64,000 nucleotides of DNA, taken from positions 124,001 to 188,000 of the forward strand of contig NZ_KQ949078.1 of assembly GCF_001514305.1 (NCBI RefSeq), read 5' to 3'. This document shows positions 52,804 through 61,523 of this stretch, piece by piece. Position numbers and translations under genes: made by a program. Source of the stretch: Streptomyces dysideae (lineage in GTDB: Bacteria > Actinomycetota > Actinomycetes > Streptomycetales > Streptomycetaceae). The first letter of the stretch is position 1. The number at the start of each line of letters is the position of its first letter. The notes beneath the pieces were generated by a model. It had not been told where the DNA came from, did not search any database, and worked only from the letters and a program-made list of their open reading frames with translations.

Positions 52804-53670
52804 TCACCCTTCGGCTTGCCGGTAAATGATGGTGGTGCTGCCCACGACGATCCGCGAGCCGTCGCGGAGCGTAGCGCGGGTGGTGTGCTGCCCGTCCACC
52901 ACGATGCCGTTGGTGGACCCGAGATCCTGGATCGTCGAGGGCGTTCCGGTCCGGATCTCACAGTGCCGGCGGGATACGCCGGGGTCGTCGATCCGCACGT
53001 CGGCCTCGGTGCTGCGGCCCATCACCAGCGTCGCGCGGGAGATCTGATGGCGGGTGCCGTTGATCTCGATCCAGTAGCGGGTGCGTCCGCCGGCCGCCGG
53101 GGCGGCAGGGGGGCGCTGGCCGCCCGCGGGCTGCGGGTAGCCGTAGCCGCCGGGGCGTGCGCCGCCGGGGGGCGGTGCGGCCGGCATGGGCGGGGCGCCC
53201 GCGGGTGCGGCGGCCGGCGGGTAGCCGTAGCCGCCCGGGGCGCCGGGCCGTCCGGGGCGCGCGGGCGCCTGCCGCCCCGGGGCCTGCTGGTCGGTGGAGC
53301 CGGCGAGCGTACGGCTGCGGACCCGGTACAGGCCGGTGTCGAGGTCGTCCGCCTTCTCCAGGTTGACCTTGATGGGGCCCATGAAGGTGTACCGCTGCTG
53401 CTTGGCGTAGTCGCGGACCATCCCGGCGAGCTCGTCGCCGAGCTGGCCGGAGTAGGGGCTGAGCCGCTCGTAGTCGGGCGTGCTCAGCTCCACGATGAAG
53501 TCGTTGGGTACGACGGTCCGGTCGCGGTTCCAGATCGTCGCGTTGTTGTCGCACTCGCGCTGGAGCGCTCCCGCGATCTCCACGGGCTGGACCTCGGACT
53601 TGAACACCTTGGCGAAGGTGCCGTTGACCAGACCTTCGAGGCGCTGCTCGAATTTCTTCAGGACTCCCAT
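52804..53670 (-). CDS. fhaA: FHA-domain protein FhaA with DUF3662 domain
   Basis: The 288-residue protein has an N-terminal DUF3662 domain (MGVLKKFEQRLEGLVNGTFAKVFKSEVQPVEIAGALQRE; about 1-125), a Gly/Pro/Tyr-rich linker and a C-terminal FHA domain (LVMGRSTEADVRIDDPGVSRRHCEIR..QDLGSTNGIVVDG). It links kinase signalling to peptidoglycan synthesis and lipid-II flipping. First gene of the leftward group; ATG 53670 has GGAGG upstream. Confidence 0.95.
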   Translation of the reverse strand: MGVLKKFEQRLEGLVNGTFAKVFKSEVQPVEIAGALQRECDNNATIWNRDRTVVPNDFIVELSTPDYERLSPYSGQLGDELAGMVRDYAKQQRYTFMGPIKVNLEKADDLDTGLYRVRSRTLAGSTDQQAPGRQAPARPGRPGAPGGYGYPPAAAPAGAPPMPAAPPPGGARPGGYGYPQPAGGQRPPAAPAAGGRTRYWIEINGTRHQISRATLVMGRSTEADVRIDDPGVSRRHCEIRTGTPSTIQDLGSTNGIVVDGQHTTRATLRDGSRIVVGSTTIIYRQAEG

Positions 53671-54176
53671 GGGGCACCTCCTCCGTAACTGCTGCCGTCC
53701 TGTGTCCCGCCTGGCGGGCACTGCCTTACCTGGTACTGCTTACTGATCGTATCCACGCGCCGGTCGATCGGCTGGTTCCCCCTGTCGGCCCTGTCGACGG
53801 GTGTCGACGCCTCCGAAGTTCCCTCCGGAGCTCCCCTTCGAACTCCTCAGGGACATAGTCCCGCCAAGGATCGTAGAGGCGGCCATGGACCAGTGTCCCG
53901 CACCTGACTGTGGACCCTGACCGGCTCCTGGGGAGATGGCATGTACCGGTACGAGGTTGATACGTGAACCAGTACGTGTTGAGACGAAGCGGAGGGAGCC
54001 GTTGCCGGGCGGTGGCCGTCGCCTCTCCGGCGACTGTGCTGGTCGGCGCCCGCATGGCTGCCGCAGGGCCGCTGCCCAGGGATAAGGGATGTGAACCCAC
54101 CCCGGCCATCATGCTAATGTTCTCGGTGTCGGAAGGCGCCAACCCCAAGGGGGAAGGGCCCGAGGACACACCCAAT
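53671..54176. other. Intergenic region between fhaA and tRNA-Leu
   Basis: No gene is supported in these 506 bases. It should hold the fhaA operon promoter at the left end and the tRNA-Leu promoter at the right, where GCTAATGTTC (about 54113) could be part of a -10 box. Open frames here lack ribosome sites and domain signals. Confidence 0.5.
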
Positions 54177-54260
54177 GCGCGGGTGGCGGAATAGGCAGAC
54201 GCGCTGGATTCAGGTTCCAGTGCCCGCAAGGGCGTGGGGGTTCAACTCCCCCCTCGCGCA
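54177..54260 (+). tRNA. tRNA-Leu (anticodon CAG)
   Basis: This 84-base class II tRNA has acceptor GCGCGGG/CTCGCGC, anticodon arm CTGGA TTCAGGT TCCAG with CAG at 54211-54213, a long variable arm (TGCCCGCAAGGGCG) and T arm GGGGG TTCAACT CCCCC. CCA is not encoded. The accessory island begins beyond it, but I find no repeat of its 3' end within the window. Confidence 0.95.
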
Positions 54261-54297
54261 CCGTGGGACACCGACGAAAGTGTCCTAGTAGCACCGA

Positions 54298-54335
54298 CGA
54301 AACGGGCTCATCGTGATCACGATGAGCCCGTTTCG
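54298..54335. terminator. 38-bp perfect palindrome after tRNA-Leu
   Basis: The palindrome is centred on TGATCA, with outer arms CGAAACGGGCTCATCG. It begins 38 bases after the tRNA and probably forms its terminator hairpin. Confidence 0.7.
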
Positions 54336-54381
54336 CTATGCCTGGGCAGGCCAGGCGCCGTGTGATGGTGCTTACATGCAT

Positions 54382-54415
54382 GACTGCCCGGCGGCTGGCG
54401 AGCCGCCGGGCAGTC
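54382..54415. terminator. Hairpin at the 3' end of the transposase operon
   Basis: A 15-bp perfect stem GACTGCCCGGCGGCT/AGCCGCCGGGCAGTC has a 4-base loop. It lies 50 bases beyond the stop of the leftward transposase gene, so it is suited to end that transcript. Confidence 0.65.
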
Positions 54416-54464
54416 GACTGTTGCAATTGTTGATCTTCAGCGGGCCCTTGAAGTGTGTGCAGTC

Positions 54465-56246
54465 TCACTCATCGGGCTCGGTCTTTTCTGGCCCGGTGAT
54501 GTAGCCCTTGGGGGTCCAGGTGCCCAGCGGCTTGGTCTTGCGGCGGCGGGTGGGCCGACGGTGGGGTCGGTCGCCGTGGAGGGCGATGGAGTTCGCCCAG
54601 GCGGTGAGTTTGCGGCGGTTGGCGTGGGCGAGCTGGAAGGCCAGCAGGAGGGTCTGAGCGGCGATGCCGCGGATCCGGCGGGTGCCAGCGTCTTCGAGGC
54701 GCTCGTAGAGGGGGTCCTTGGCGTAGCCGTTGATGCCTTCGACGCTGTTGCGGAGGCGGAAGTAGACGCGCTGCCAGGTTTCGGAGCCGTACTGGAGGGG
54801 CTGCCAGAGGTTGGCGCCGGATTCCGGCGGGACTGTGATGGTCTTCTGGTTGCAGCACGGGGGTGAGCCCGCAGGGTTGGGGGCGGGGTCGATAAGGGGC
54901 AGGTGGATGCCGCGGCCGAGGGTGTGCTTCTTGAGGGGGCACTGGGCGCGGGCTGCTTGGGCAGGGCACATCACGCGGCGGTGTCCCTCGGCGTCGGGGC
55001 GCTGCTTGGGCATGAAGAGGTAGGCGGCGCGGGCGCGGATGCGGTTGATCCAGGTCTGCTTGTCGATCTTCTCGTCGATGAGGTCCTTGGTGGCGTTCTT
55101 GAGCTCGTCGGGCATGGAGGGGCAGTACCAGTTGCCCTCGACGAGTTGGGCGCCGGCGAAGCCGGCCTGTACGCCGAGCTGGTCCTTGGCGTAGTCGTAG
55201 ACCGGTTCGTAGCCCATGGCGCGGATGGGGAGCTGGAAGTTCTCCGGTTTCTGGTCGTTGTAGGCGCGGTCGCCGGCCAGGTAGCCGCGCGGGAGGCTGT
55301 TGCCGATCTGCTGGAGGGCTTCGACGGCCACCTGCCCGGGGCGGTGGCTGGGCTTTTCGACGGAGAAGGCGATGACCAGGGCGGGGACGACGTCGGGGTT
55401 CGCCGAGCCGTCGGGCAGGGGGAGACCGTCGTGGTCGGGGTCGCGGGCGATGACGAGGGAGGCGTCGTAGCCGTACAGGCGCTTCTTGATGCGGTCCGCC
55501 TTCTTCTGGAGCTTGGCGCCGTTCTTGTCCTGCTGGGCGGGGGCGAGATCGTCGAGCGCGAGGGGGTCCTTGTGCTTGGCGGTGCGGACGTACCAGGCGG
55601 CGTCGGGGTCGGTGGAGGTGACCGGGCTGTCGGAGGCGAGGCCCTTGGCGTAGGTGCCGATGACGGTTGCGTCCACGCAGACCGAGCCGTCCCAGTGGCC
55701 TTCCAGGAGGGGCAGAGCCTCGCGCAGGGACATGGCGAGGATCATGTTGGTCACGCGGAGCATGAGCGTGCGCCTGCGGGTGAGTTCGGCCGGGTCGGCC
55801 TGGGCCAGGAGTTTCTCGGCGTGGCGGCGGGCCAGTCGGTGGTTTTTGGGCAGCGGTGAGGGGTCGATGGCGTCGAGGACGCTGTGGATGCGGCGGCGGA
55901 CGACGGCGTAGGCGGACTCGAAGCCGCGGTCGTGGTCGGGGTAGTGGCGCAGGCCGAGCTGTTGGCGCATCTCGTCGGAGAGCGCGAAGTACAGCAGGTT
56001 GGTGACACGGGTGAAGAGGATGACGCCGCCATCGCGGGCAGCGGTCAGGCACATGCCGACGAGGAGGGCCTTGACCGGGAGGGTGCAGGGGCTGCCCGTC
56101 CGGCGGGAGACGAGCGGTTCGATCTCCTTGACCAGACCGGAGCCAGCCACTTGGTCGATGATTTTCATGACCTCGCGTTCGGGTACGGGGACGCGCTGGG
56201 AGCGCAGGCGGGCGATGTGGGCGTGGCGGGCGAGACTACGGTTCAC
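54465..56246 (-). CDS. DDE transposase (IS1182-like)
   Basis: The 593-residue protein has catalytic acids Asp192 (VCVDATVIGTYAKG), Asp326 (YLAGDRAYND) and Glu503 (NSVEGINGYAKD). A Cys cluster in the insertion before the Glu (C427, C436, C464, C465) is typical of transposases with a zinc-like insert. The N-terminal DUF772-like region is present (LPVKALLVGMCLTAA). It looks intact. It starts 4 bases after the stop of the recombinase-like gene, so both form an operon. Confidence 0.85.
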   Translation of the reverse strand: MNRSLARHAHIARLRSQRVPVPEREVMKIIDQVAGSGLVKEIEPLVSRRTGSPCTLPVKALLVGMCLTAARDGGVILFTRVTNLLYFALSDEMRQQLGLRHYPDHDRGFESAYAVVRRRIHSVLDAIDPSPLPKNHRLARRHAEKLLAQADPAELTRRRTLMLRVTNMILAMSLREALPLLEGHWDGSVCVDATVIGTYAKGLASDSPVTSTDPDAAWYVRTAKHKDPLALDDLAPAQQDKNGAKLQKKADRIKKRLYGYDASLVIARDPDHDGLPLPDGSANPDVVPALVIAFSVEKPSHRPGQVAVEALQQIGNSLPRGYLAGDRAYNDQKPENFQLPIRAMGYEPVYDYAKDQLGVQAGFAGAQLVEGNWYCPSMPDELKNATKDLIDEKIDKQTWINRIRARAAYLFMPKQRPDAEGHRRVMCPAQAARAQCPLKKHTLGRGIHLPLIDPAPNPAGSPPCCNQKTITVPPESGANLWQPLQYGSETWQRVYFRLRNSVEGINGYAKDPLYERLEDAGTRRIRGIAAQTLLLAFQLAHANRRKLTAWANSIALHGDRPHRRPTRRRKTKPLGTWTPKGYITGPEKTEPDE

Positions 56247-56249
56247 CTG

Positions 56250-57161
56250 TCAGAACTCCTTCAGCGCGGCGGCGGCCTGTTCGGGCGTGAAGTTGCGGAC
56301 GTAGGGCAGGACTCGGTCGATCGAGCGCAGGGTGGTCAGGCCGGCGGCGGCCATCAGGGTGGGCAGGTGCATGCGGGCCTCGATGGCGTCGACGAGCCAG
56401 GTGGCTCGGGTCCGCCCCATGACCAGGGGCGGGCTGCCGGGCGGTTTCTTGGTGCGGGCGAGGAAGTTGGTGACGGTGTTCGTGCCGCGGGCGTGGCTGG
56501 AGGGGCGGAAGAGATGACGGGCTTCACCGGGGCGGGAGGCCCAGGCGGTGGCCTCGGTCAGGACGGGGGCCCAGGCGGTGCGGCACAGCATCACGCGGGC
56601 GCGCTGGCCGCGGACGGCGACGGCTACGGCGCCGTTGGGTGCTTCGCGGACGTCGTGGGTGCGCAGCGGGATGATCTCGGGTGAGTCCAGGGCGCAGCCG
56701 AAGCCGAGCGCCAGCAGGGTGAGCAGGCCGTAGCGCAGTTCGTCGGTGGGCTGGGCGCGGGCGTTGGCGTACAGCTGGGCCTGTTCGGATCGTGTGTAGG
56801 GGCGGGAGGAGTCCGAGCCGGAGTAGGCGGCGGGCTGGCCGGTGACCAGGTCGGGGCCGAGCAGGGCGCGGCGCAGTTTGTTGAGACGGCAGCGGCGGTT
56901 GGAGCGGGAGGACTCCTCCACGTGCAGGCAGCCGGTGGCCAGGTACCACTCGATCGCTTCGGGGGTGACCAGGTGCTCGGCCCGGGTGGGGCGTCCTGTG
57001 CCGTACGCGTGGGCGGCGGCGTGTGCGAGGGCGCCGAGCCAGTCGCGTGCTTCCTTCGGCGTGGCGGGCTGGGCCTTGGCCACCGCGCGGCGGCAGTCGG
57101 GGCCGATGTGCTCCCAGACGGGGCCGGGAATTCTGGGCCGGTACTGGTCGATCGCGTCCAT
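56250..57161 (-). CDS. Tyrosine-recombinase-like protein, degenerate catalytic motifs
   Basis: The 303-residue protein is laid out like a phage integrase. There is a core-binding part (about 1-120) and a C-terminal half with LLTLLALGFGCALDSPEIIPLRTHDV (where TGLRxSEIxxL is usual) and LVMGRTRATWLVDAIEARMHLPTLMAAAGL...IDRVLPYV. The expected first Arg is absent and the HxxR motif is not recognisable; a late Tyr is present. It may be a DNA-binding partner of the transposase and not an active recombinase. Confidence 0.55.
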   Translation of the reverse strand: MDAIDQYRPRIPGPVWEHIGPDCRRAVAKAQPATPKEARDWLGALAHAAAHAYGTGRPTRAEHLVTPEAIEWYLATGCLHVEESSRSNRRCRLNKLRRALLGPDLVTGQPAAYSGSDSSRPYTRSEQAQLYANARAQPTDELRYGLLTLLALGFGCALDSPEIIPLRTHDVREAPNGAVAVAVRGQRARVMLCRTAWAPVLTEATAWASRPGEARHLFRPSSHARGTNTVTNFLARTKKPPGSPPLVMGRTRATWLVDAIEARMHLPTLMAAAGLTTLRSIDRVLPYVRNFTPEQAAAALKEF

Positions 57162-57272
57162 CGAGATTCTCCACCAGGAAAGAACACCAGGAGGGGTGTT
57201 TTTGGAATAGCATGTGGTGGAGATGGTGGCTGCTGTCATGCCAGGAGGTCCGGATGGGCGACACTCTTCGCT

Positions 57273-57584
57273 GTGCCACGAGGAGACAAGCGAAGCCGGA
57301 GCCCTGCCGAGTACCTGATCGATGGCGCGTGGCCGCACGCCGTGCTCGATGACCACCACGGGGCGCGGGTGGCGCAGGAGGTGGCGGCGCGGTTGCGCAG
57401 GGCGATCGACGCACGTGGCTGGTCGATCGCGGAGGTCTCCCGCCGCAGCGGGGTGTCGCGGATGACGATCTCGCAGGTGCTCGACGGCGTGGTGTGGTGC
57501 GACCTGCTGACGATCGCGAATCTGGAGAAGGTGCTGGAGGTGGACCTGTGGCCCGGCCGTGAGCCGGGCAATCCTCCGGAGTGA
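57273..57584 (+). CDS. XRE-type HTH protein
   Basis: The protein has about 103 residues with a clear HTH (RLRRAIDARGWSIAEVSRRSGVSRMTISQVLDGVVWCDLLTIANLEKVLEVDLWP). It is divergent from the recombinase-transposase operon and likely regulates it. The start is uncertain: GTG 57273 fits the conserved frame but has no ribosome site, while a strong AGGAGG precedes an out-of-frame ATG at 57254 that encodes only 32 residues. Confidence 0.7.
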   Translation: MPRGDKRSRSPAEYLIDGAWPHAVLDDHHGARVAQEVAARLRRAIDARGWSIAEVSRRSGVSRMTISQVLDGVVWCDLLTIANLEKVLEVDLWPGREPGNPPE

Positions 57585-57804
57585 ATTCGCATGGGCATTC
57601 GGATCCCTCGAACTGGCTCTCGTGAAAGAGGCAGGAGAATGTGGCCGAATGCCGGACACGCCCGGTCGGAGCCGGGTAGTGTCGGAAACGGCCTTAGCGG
57701 GTCATGACCGTCGCCGCGGATCCAGTTGGCCCTGGGTCTGTAAGCGGCGGCGGTCTTTTATGGGCAGCTATGCTGCCCGGTCATTGTGTTGTCGGTGGTA
57801 CGGG

Positions 57805-58461
57805 TCAGGCGAATTTCCAGTTCATGCGCGGGCGGTAATAGACGTGCGGGTCGTCCTCGCGGGTGACGCGTTCCAGGGCGCCGGCAACAGTGAGGGCCTG
57901 CAGGCAGTTGCGCAGGCTCTTACGGTCCTTGGGGTTTCTTGGAATGCCGAGGACTTTGGCGATGTCCTCACTGCCCCACGGGAGGTCGGGGCGGGAGGCG
58001 ATGACGTTGAGGACCTGCTGCCGCTTCCGGCTTCGGATGATGATCTCGGGCACTGACTGTCCCTCAGCCGCCGGCGGTGGGGGCGTGGGCTCGCCGGAAG
58101 CGGGTGGTTCCGAGTCCGGCATGGAGGTTTCCCCCTCGCGCGGGTCCGGGACGATGTGCAGCGTGACCGGAGGCGAGGTCTGCATGCTGGTGAGGATGCC
58201 GTGCTTCATGGCGCGTTCCTGCATGGCTCGCAGGCGCGATCCCACCCCCACCAGGCTCAGGGCCTCCTCGCGGTCGGCGATCAGTAGCTCGCACTTCTCG
58301 GTTTCCTTACCCGCGGCTGCTCTGTGTTTTTCGGCAGCCTCTGTGTGTCTTTCGATGGCGGCTTTGGAGGCTTCGATCCGTGCGTCGTACTGACGGACCA
58401 CATGCTCCGCTTCGTCCCCGGACTCTGCCGGGGGACTCGGGAAAGTCTCCTGGTACGTCAT
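57805..58461 (-). CDS. Coiled-coil plus winged-helix protein
   Basis: The 218-residue protein has a coiled coil at about 20-80 (HVVRQYDARIEASKAAIERHTEAAEKHRAAAGKETEKCELLI), a Pro-rich linker and a C-terminal winged helix (RKRQQVLNVIASRPDLPWGSEDIAKVLGIPRNPKDRKSLRNCLQALTVAGAL..HVYYRP). It is probably a DNA-binding dimer. It could be a regulator or an accessory target-binding factor of the transposition genes. GTG 58470 is an alternative start. Confidence 0.65.
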   Translation of the reverse strand: MTYQETFPSPPAESGDEAEHVVRQYDARIEASKAAIERHTEAAEKHRAAAGKETEKCELLIADREEALSLVGVGSRLRAMQERAMKHGILTSMQTSPPVTLHIVPDPREGETSMPDSEPPASGEPTPPPPAAEGQSVPEIIIRSRKRQQVLNVIASRPDLPWGSEDIAKVLGIPRNPKDRKSLRNCLQALTVAGALERVTREDDPHVYYRPRMNWKFA

Positions 58462-58646
58462 GCGCACCACGGTAGGGCCGTCGGAGACTGGCTGTCTGGC
58501 TTTTGGGTGACCAGGTGGCTGTCTTATCGGCTACGGGCCTTTTATCGTGGCTTTTTCTCGCCCGCATGTTCGCTGCGCGATGGCGTGTGCGGCCGGATGG
58601 GGAATTTCGGGGGCTGCAACGGGTCTCTTATCCGGGTCTTTGTTGC

Positions 58647-61319
58647 TCAGAAAGCCCGCACTGGCTGGCTGCACTCGGCTCCGCCTGCCTGGCCGGGGAG
58701 GGGCAACTCGGACAGCAGCGTGGCCGTGAGCTGTTCCGTGCCCTCGCGAACGGCTCGGACGGCTGCGGCGCGCAGCAGGAAAGCCAGCTGGCCCACGTTG
58801 CCGCCGGTGCGCTGGTGGAGCAGGTCGGCCTGGGCGGTGAGACTGCCCGGTTCGTGCGCGTGCAGGCGCAGTGCAGCCTCGGCTTCGCAGACAACCTGCT
58901 CCCAGTCCGCGCCCAGCGGCAGCGCAGACAGGTGGACAGACACCAGTCGGCGCTGTGCAGCATGCGTCACCTCGGCGGCGAGAGCATGGGGGGCACCGAT
59001 TCCGGCGAACGCGAAGGTCGCCGGAACACGGTCGCACAAGTAGTCCAGGACATCGGCGACGGCTGTGCCGAACCGACTCGGACTGCGCAGGTTGTGGACC
59101 TCGTCGATGAGGACCAGTCGGGTCCGGGCCGTCTCCATCGCCTCGCTGACCCGGACCACCAGGTCGGCGGTCGTGGACGAGCCGCGCAACGGGACGCCGA
59201 GGCAGCGGACCAGCTCGGCCAGGAGCAGACGCGGTGAGGTGGCCGGAGCGAGCCGGACGTAGACCATCGGAACACTCCCGTCGTCCGGATCCTGGGTGGC
59301 GCAGCGGCGGGCCGCGTCCCACAGGGCCGTGGTCTTGCCGGTACCGGACTGGCCTACCAACAGCACCCCGTAACGGGCGCCTGACGCATGGCTGTTGACG
59401 GCCAGTACGTCCTCGATCCGCCGCACGGCGGACGAGACACCAGGCACGCGCAGGGGGAGCTGGGCGTGGTAGGCCACGCGGAGATCCTCGGGCAGCGTGC
59501 GGGTGCCGTCGTCCGGGGCTGGGGGCGAGAAGAAGGCCTTCCTCCAGTCCTGCAACGACTGCCCGCCGGCGGTGACGGCGTGCTGTGCAGCCGGGCCGGT
59601 GGCGGCTGCCCCACCTTGACCCTGCCCGGTGCCGGCGTAGACCTCGGTGCTCTCAAGTGGTGCGTGACGCAGGGTGCGTTGAGCGGCGGACCAGTCGGCG
59701 GGAGGCACGGCGTGAGCTGTGATCCATTCGTCGTCTGCGGCGCGCAGCCACACACTCCTGATGTCGTAGGGGTCCCACCGCACCTCGAACGTGCGGCGGC
59801 GGCCTCCTGGCGCCTTCGCGTGGCGCAGGGGATCGAGGGCGGGGGAGTCGTAGAGGCGCCCGCCGAGCCGCAGCCCCGAGGATCCGACCGCGCGCCGGGC
59901 TGTGGGCAGAAACGCCGTGAGCCGTGAGGAAGGGACGGGGATCGGAGTCCACCCCGCCGAGGCGGTCAGCGTCTCATGGCGGGTTCGCGGGGTGTGCGCT
60001 CCGCCCGCGGGCGCGGTCGGTACGGGAGTGTCCGGCCAGAGGTGGGCCACCCACGCATCGAGCAGGTCCTGCACCATCTCGGGCGGCCATCCGGCTTCGT
60101 GTGCGGCCCGCCCGGCAGCGGAGAGCAGATGGTCGGTGAAAAGCGACACGAAGCGCCGAAGCGTGCGCTCCACGCCCTGACGGTCCACCGGCCGCAGGCG
60201 TTGCGCGTAGTGCAGATGGATCCCCAGATGGGCGCAGGCCTCGCGCAGCACGCGCAATCCGGGCGCGTTCGCGCCGTCGATCACAAGGGTGTGCGGGCGG
60301 ACCGTCAGTGAGGGCGCCTCGCGCCGCAGTGCGCCGCAAGGGGGGACCGACAGGAGGGCGTCCCCGTGGGTCCACCCCCCTGGCGGGGCGCACATCCGGG
60401 CGAGCAGCGTCGTGTGCAGCGGCGGCCGGTGCCCGGTGTGGACCACGGCGGTCGTAACGAGCCTGGTCGCCTCGTCGAGGGCGACCAGCAGCCGCAGGTG
60501 TTCGTCCCTGCCCTCCCCACTGGCGGGCAGGGGCAGTTCGACCACGTCCAGATGAACGCGCTCGCCCACAGCCACAGCGGTCGGCTGGCCGACCCGGCCC
60601 CTTGCCGCATTGGCGAGCAACCGGGCGGCCTGGCGCCGGACGGCAGCCCGGGAGGGCCGGGGCACCTCGCCCGAGGCGATGGGCACGGCAAGCTGAGTCA
60701 GCACCTGATCGTGCAACTGCTCGGTTCTCAGGTGCTGCCCCCGCAGCTGACTGGCGAGCAGATCCCGCACGACCGCCTCCACTCGGGGGTGCACCGGGTC
60801 GTGGCCGGGTGTGCGGGGCCCGGCCCGGCCGTCGGTGAGACCGGCCAGCCCGTGCTGCTGATAGCGCTGCCGTTTACGCCGCACCGTCCGCGCCGACGCC
60901 CCGCGTATCCCCTGCTCGGCCAGTTCCCTGGCCTTGGCCTCCTCCCGCTCGGCCAGGGAGAAGCGGGCCGGATCGTAGGCAGAGCGCGGCCTCGTGCCAG
61001 GCGGCGCACCATAGGGCACCCCGCCCAGCACCTCGGTGACGTGCCGGCGCCACCAGCGCGCCTTCTCCAGCACTGCCTCCGGCAGGGGCTGAGCCTCCTG
61101 CCGGTCGGGCTCGGTGCTGCGTCCAACGAACGCGAAGTCCTCCGCGGCCAGCAGCGTGACCACGTCGAGGTGTTCGGTGGCGCCGAGGCCGTCCAGCAGC
61201 GCCACACGCCCGCCGCACACGCCGGTCACCGTGCACTCCTGCCCGTCGAACCGGACCCGGTCTCCCACGGCCAGCCGGTCGGGCCACACCGCGCTCCTCC
61301 CCTCCCCGATCGTCCGCAC
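58647..61319 (-). CDS. Fusion of TniA/TnsB-like DD35E transposase and TniB-like AAA+ ATPase
   Basis: The protein has 890 residues in one uninterrupted frame. An N-terminal beta module and HTH regions (about 15-65, 125-165) come first. An rve-type integrase core follows with Asp258 (VHLDVVEL), Asp348 (LVIDGANA) and Glu384 (GVERTLRRF), exactly 35 residues between the last two. A Mu-type C-terminal barrel lies at about 485-540. The last 270 residues are a TniB/TnsC-like AAA+ ATPase: Walker A VGQSGTGKTT (655-664), Walker B VLIDEVHNL (736-744) and sensor region FAGIGAPHAL. These parts are separate proteins in Tn5053, Tn7 and Mu. No TniQ or TnsA gene is in the window. Confidence 0.83.
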   Translation of the reverse strand: MRTIGEGRSAVWPDRLAVGDRVRFDGQECTVTGVCGGRVALLDGLGATEHLDVVTLLAAEDFAFVGRSTEPDRQEAQPLPEAVLEKARWWRRHVTEVLGGVPYGAPPGTRPRSAYDPARFSLAEREEAKARELAEQGIRGASARTVRRKRQRYQQHGLAGLTDGRAGPRTPGHDPVHPRVEAVVRDLLASQLRGQHLRTEQLHDQVLTQLAVPIASGEVPRPSRAAVRRQAARLLANAARGRVGQPTAVAVGERVHLDVVELPLPASGEGRDEHLRLLVALDEATRLVTTAVVHTGHRPPLHTTLLARMCAPPGGWTHGDALLSVPPCGALRREAPSLTVRPHTLVIDGANAPGLRVLREACAHLGIHLHYAQRLRPVDRQGVERTLRRFVSLFTDHLLSAAGRAAHEAGWPPEMVQDLLDAWVAHLWPDTPVPTAPAGGAHTPRTRHETLTASAGWTPIPVPSSRLTAFLPTARRAVGSSGLRLGGRLYDSPALDPLRHAKAPGGRRRTFEVRWDPYDIRSVWLRAADDEWITAHAVPPADWSAAQRTLRHAPLESTEVYAGTGQGQGGAAATGPAAQHAVTAGGQSLQDWRKAFFSPPAPDDGTRTLPEDLRVAYHAQLPLRVPGVSSAVRRIEDVLAVNSHASGARYGVLLVGQSGTGKTTALWDAARRCATQDPDDGSVPMVYVRLAPATSPRLLLAELVRCLGVPLRGSSTTADLVVRVSEAMETARTRLVLIDEVHNLRSPSRFGTAVADVLDYLCDRVPATFAFAGIGAPHALAAEVTHAAQRRLVSVHLSALPLGADWEQVVCEAEAALRLHAHEPGSLTAQADLLHQRTGGNVGQLAFLLRAAAVRAVREGTEQLTATLLSELPLPGQAGGAECSQPVRAF

Positions 61320-61413
61320 CTGGCCGGGCCCAGCGGTGCCGAGCCGGCTCGTACGCGTTCACACCGCCCACGAGCCCGGACCGCCGCCGCTGGGTCCGGC
61401 CAGTCCTGCCTGC

Positions 61414-61478
61414 GTCATCCAGTGAACTTGATGCGCGGGCGCTGCCGCACGCACATTGCATCAAGTTCACTGGATGAC
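61414..61478. promoter_or_regulatory. 21-bp perfect inverted repeat upstream of the fusion gene
   Basis: Arms at 61414-61434 and 61458-61478 are exact complements (half of each reads CCAGTGAACTTGATGC), with a 23-base spacer. The repeat lies 95 bases upstream of the fusion gene start and before the Nudix-like gene. It could be an operator for both divergent genes or a transposase-binding end site. Confidence 0.65.
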
Positions 61479-61523
61479 ACACGCCGGATCTTGCCCTGGG
61501 CCACCCATGTGGCACACATCGAG

